A model generated the notes under the pieces. That model worked only from the letters and a program-made list of their open reading frames with translations, searched no databases and had not been told where the DNA came from. This document shows, piece after piece, positions 6,319 through 6,877 of a stretch of DNA of 6,877 nt. The DNA comes from a bacterium (GTDB lineage Bacteria; Verrucomicrobiota; Verrucomicrobiia; Limisphaerales; J093): the NCBI GenBank assembly GCA_021784265.1, contig JAJXTA010000146.1, forward strand, positions 1-6,877. The letters run 5' to 3'. The translations under genes were made by a program, and so were the position numbers. Position 1 is the first letter of the stretch. Every line of letters begins with the position of its first letter.

Positions 6319-6686
6319 GCAAAGCCTATCGGGACGGCGACATCATCGTCCGTCAGGGCGAGGCTGGCGAATGCCTGTTTGTGGTCCAGGAGGGCCAGGT
6401 GCAAGTCGTGCAAACGCTGGAAGGAACGGAAGTGCCACTGGGCAGCCTGGGGGCAGGGGAAGTCTTCGGCGAGATGGCCCTCTTCGAGCGAGAGTTACGC
6501 TCGGCGACGGTGCGTGCCCTGGGGCCGGTCCGCGTGTTGACTGTGGACAAGCGGACGTTCCTCCAGCGGGTGCATGAGGACCCTTCGCTCGCTTTCCGAA
6601 TCCTGGAGACCATGTCGCGGCGCATCCGCGCGTTGGACCTGGAGCTGGCCAGGGTCAAGGTCCGGGAGAGTCGGCGGCCAGCCTGA
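6300..6686 (+). CDS. Stand-alone cyclic-nucleotide-binding domain protein
   Basis: The 128-residue protein is a single CRP-type cNMP-binding beta-roll. RDGDIIVRQGEAGECLFVVQ (11-30) forms the first strands, EGQVQVVQ (31-38) follows, and the phosphate-binding cassette is GEVFGEMALFERELRSATVRA (53-73), with its conserved FGE glutamate and RSAT arginine. Helices such as FRILETMSRRIRALDLEL (99-116) close the domain. There is no C-terminal helix-turn-helix, so it is not a CRP/FNR transcription factor. A role as a small sensor or regulatory subunit is more likely. An open frame extends upstream, but the ATG at 6300 begins exactly where cNMP-domain homology starts. It overlaps the flavoprotein stop by 19 bp in another frame, which suggests translational coupling. 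Whether it binds cAMP, cGMP or another ligand is unknown. Confidence 0.9.
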   Translation: MYSGNLGKAYRDGDIIVRQGEAGECLFVVQEGQVQVVQTLEGTEVPLGSLGAGEVFGEMALFERELRSATVRALGPVRVLTVDKRTFLQRVHEDPSLAFRILETMSRRIRALDLELARVKVRESRRPA

Positions 6687-6877
6687 GCGGCGGCAGCGGG
6701 CAAGCGCCACGGGGCCCGCGGCCAGACAGAGCCCATCGATCAACAAGTGAAGCCAATGGACGCCGACCAGGGTGTGGGTCCGGATCAGGCCCCAGGCGTA
6801 CGCCCAGAGCGCCAAGCTCATCAGGACGGCGCCGGGCATGAAGGCCAGCAGAAGGAACCGCCAGCCCGGCGCCACTT
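6495..6877 (-). CDS. Partial membrane protein, window edge; 3' extent doubtful
   Basis: On the minus strand, 6687-6877 encodes two strong hydrophobic helices, FLLLAFMPGAVLMSLALWAY (residues 7-26 from a GTG at 6875) and VGVHWLHLLIDGLCLAAGPV (37-56), then a basic RCRR. This is convincing membrane-protein character, absent from the opposite strand. The frame then stays open through residue 126 to a stop at 6495-6497, but that 3' part lies wholly antisense to the cNMP gene and has low-complexity, non-protein-like composition. The real coding part is therefore probably about 6687-6877, with a long antisense tail, a frameshift or a decayed end. The GTG may be internal, since the gene could continue past the window. 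No family was recognised. Confidence 0.4.
   Translation of the reverse strand, partial: VAPGWRFLLLAFMPGAVLMSLALWAYAWGLIRTHTLVGVHWLHLLIDGLCLAAGPVALARCRRSGWPPTLPDLDPGQLQVQRADAPRHGLQDSESERRVLMHPLEERPLVHSQHADRPQGTHRRRA

Overview
The window is GC-rich bacterial DNA that looks like ordinary chromosome. It carries one tRNA gene, five protein genes that can be supported, and the end of a possible sixth at the right edge. Long open frames opposite the real genes are a by-product of the high GC content. Four of the five complete genes lack a convincing Shine-Dalgarno sequence. The phylum cannot be fixed from this sequence. A PVC-group (for example Verrucomicrobiota) or Acidobacteria-like origin is only an impression from gene content, GC and weak ribosome binding sites.

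Left part (1-737): a CAU-anticodon tRNA gene lies on the minus strand with an encoded CCA end and a recognisable promoter. It is divergent from folA (dihydrofolate reductase) on the plus strand. The roughly 155 bp between them hold three perfect inverted repeats, the last of which lies just upstream of the folA start codon.

Centre (812-4470, minus strand): a two-gene operon encodes a large SNF2-family ATPase followed, 47 bp later, by a small SWIM zinc-finger protein with a basic, disordered-looking tail. The pairing suggests one two-subunit DNA- or nucleoprotein-remodelling machine, with the ATPase motor and a nucleic-acid or protein adaptor made as separate polypeptides. Its biological role is unknown.

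Right part (4471-6877): a 414-bp gene-free stretch holds an AT-richer patch with a plausible plus-strand promoter, then an 88-nt nested inverted repeat. Next comes a geranylgeranyl-reductase-like FAD oxidoreductase with unusual cysteine motifs. A stand-alone cyclic-nucleotide-binding domain protein overlaps its 3' end by 19 bp. The overlap suggests translational coupling and perhaps a nucleotide-sensing partner for the oxidoreductase. A membrane-protein fragment enters from the right edge on the minus strand.

No CRISPR array, insertion sequence, integrase or phage gene was found. The least explained items are the SNF2/SWIM pair, the flavoprotein/cNMP pair and the 88-nt inverted repeat in the flavoprotein leader.
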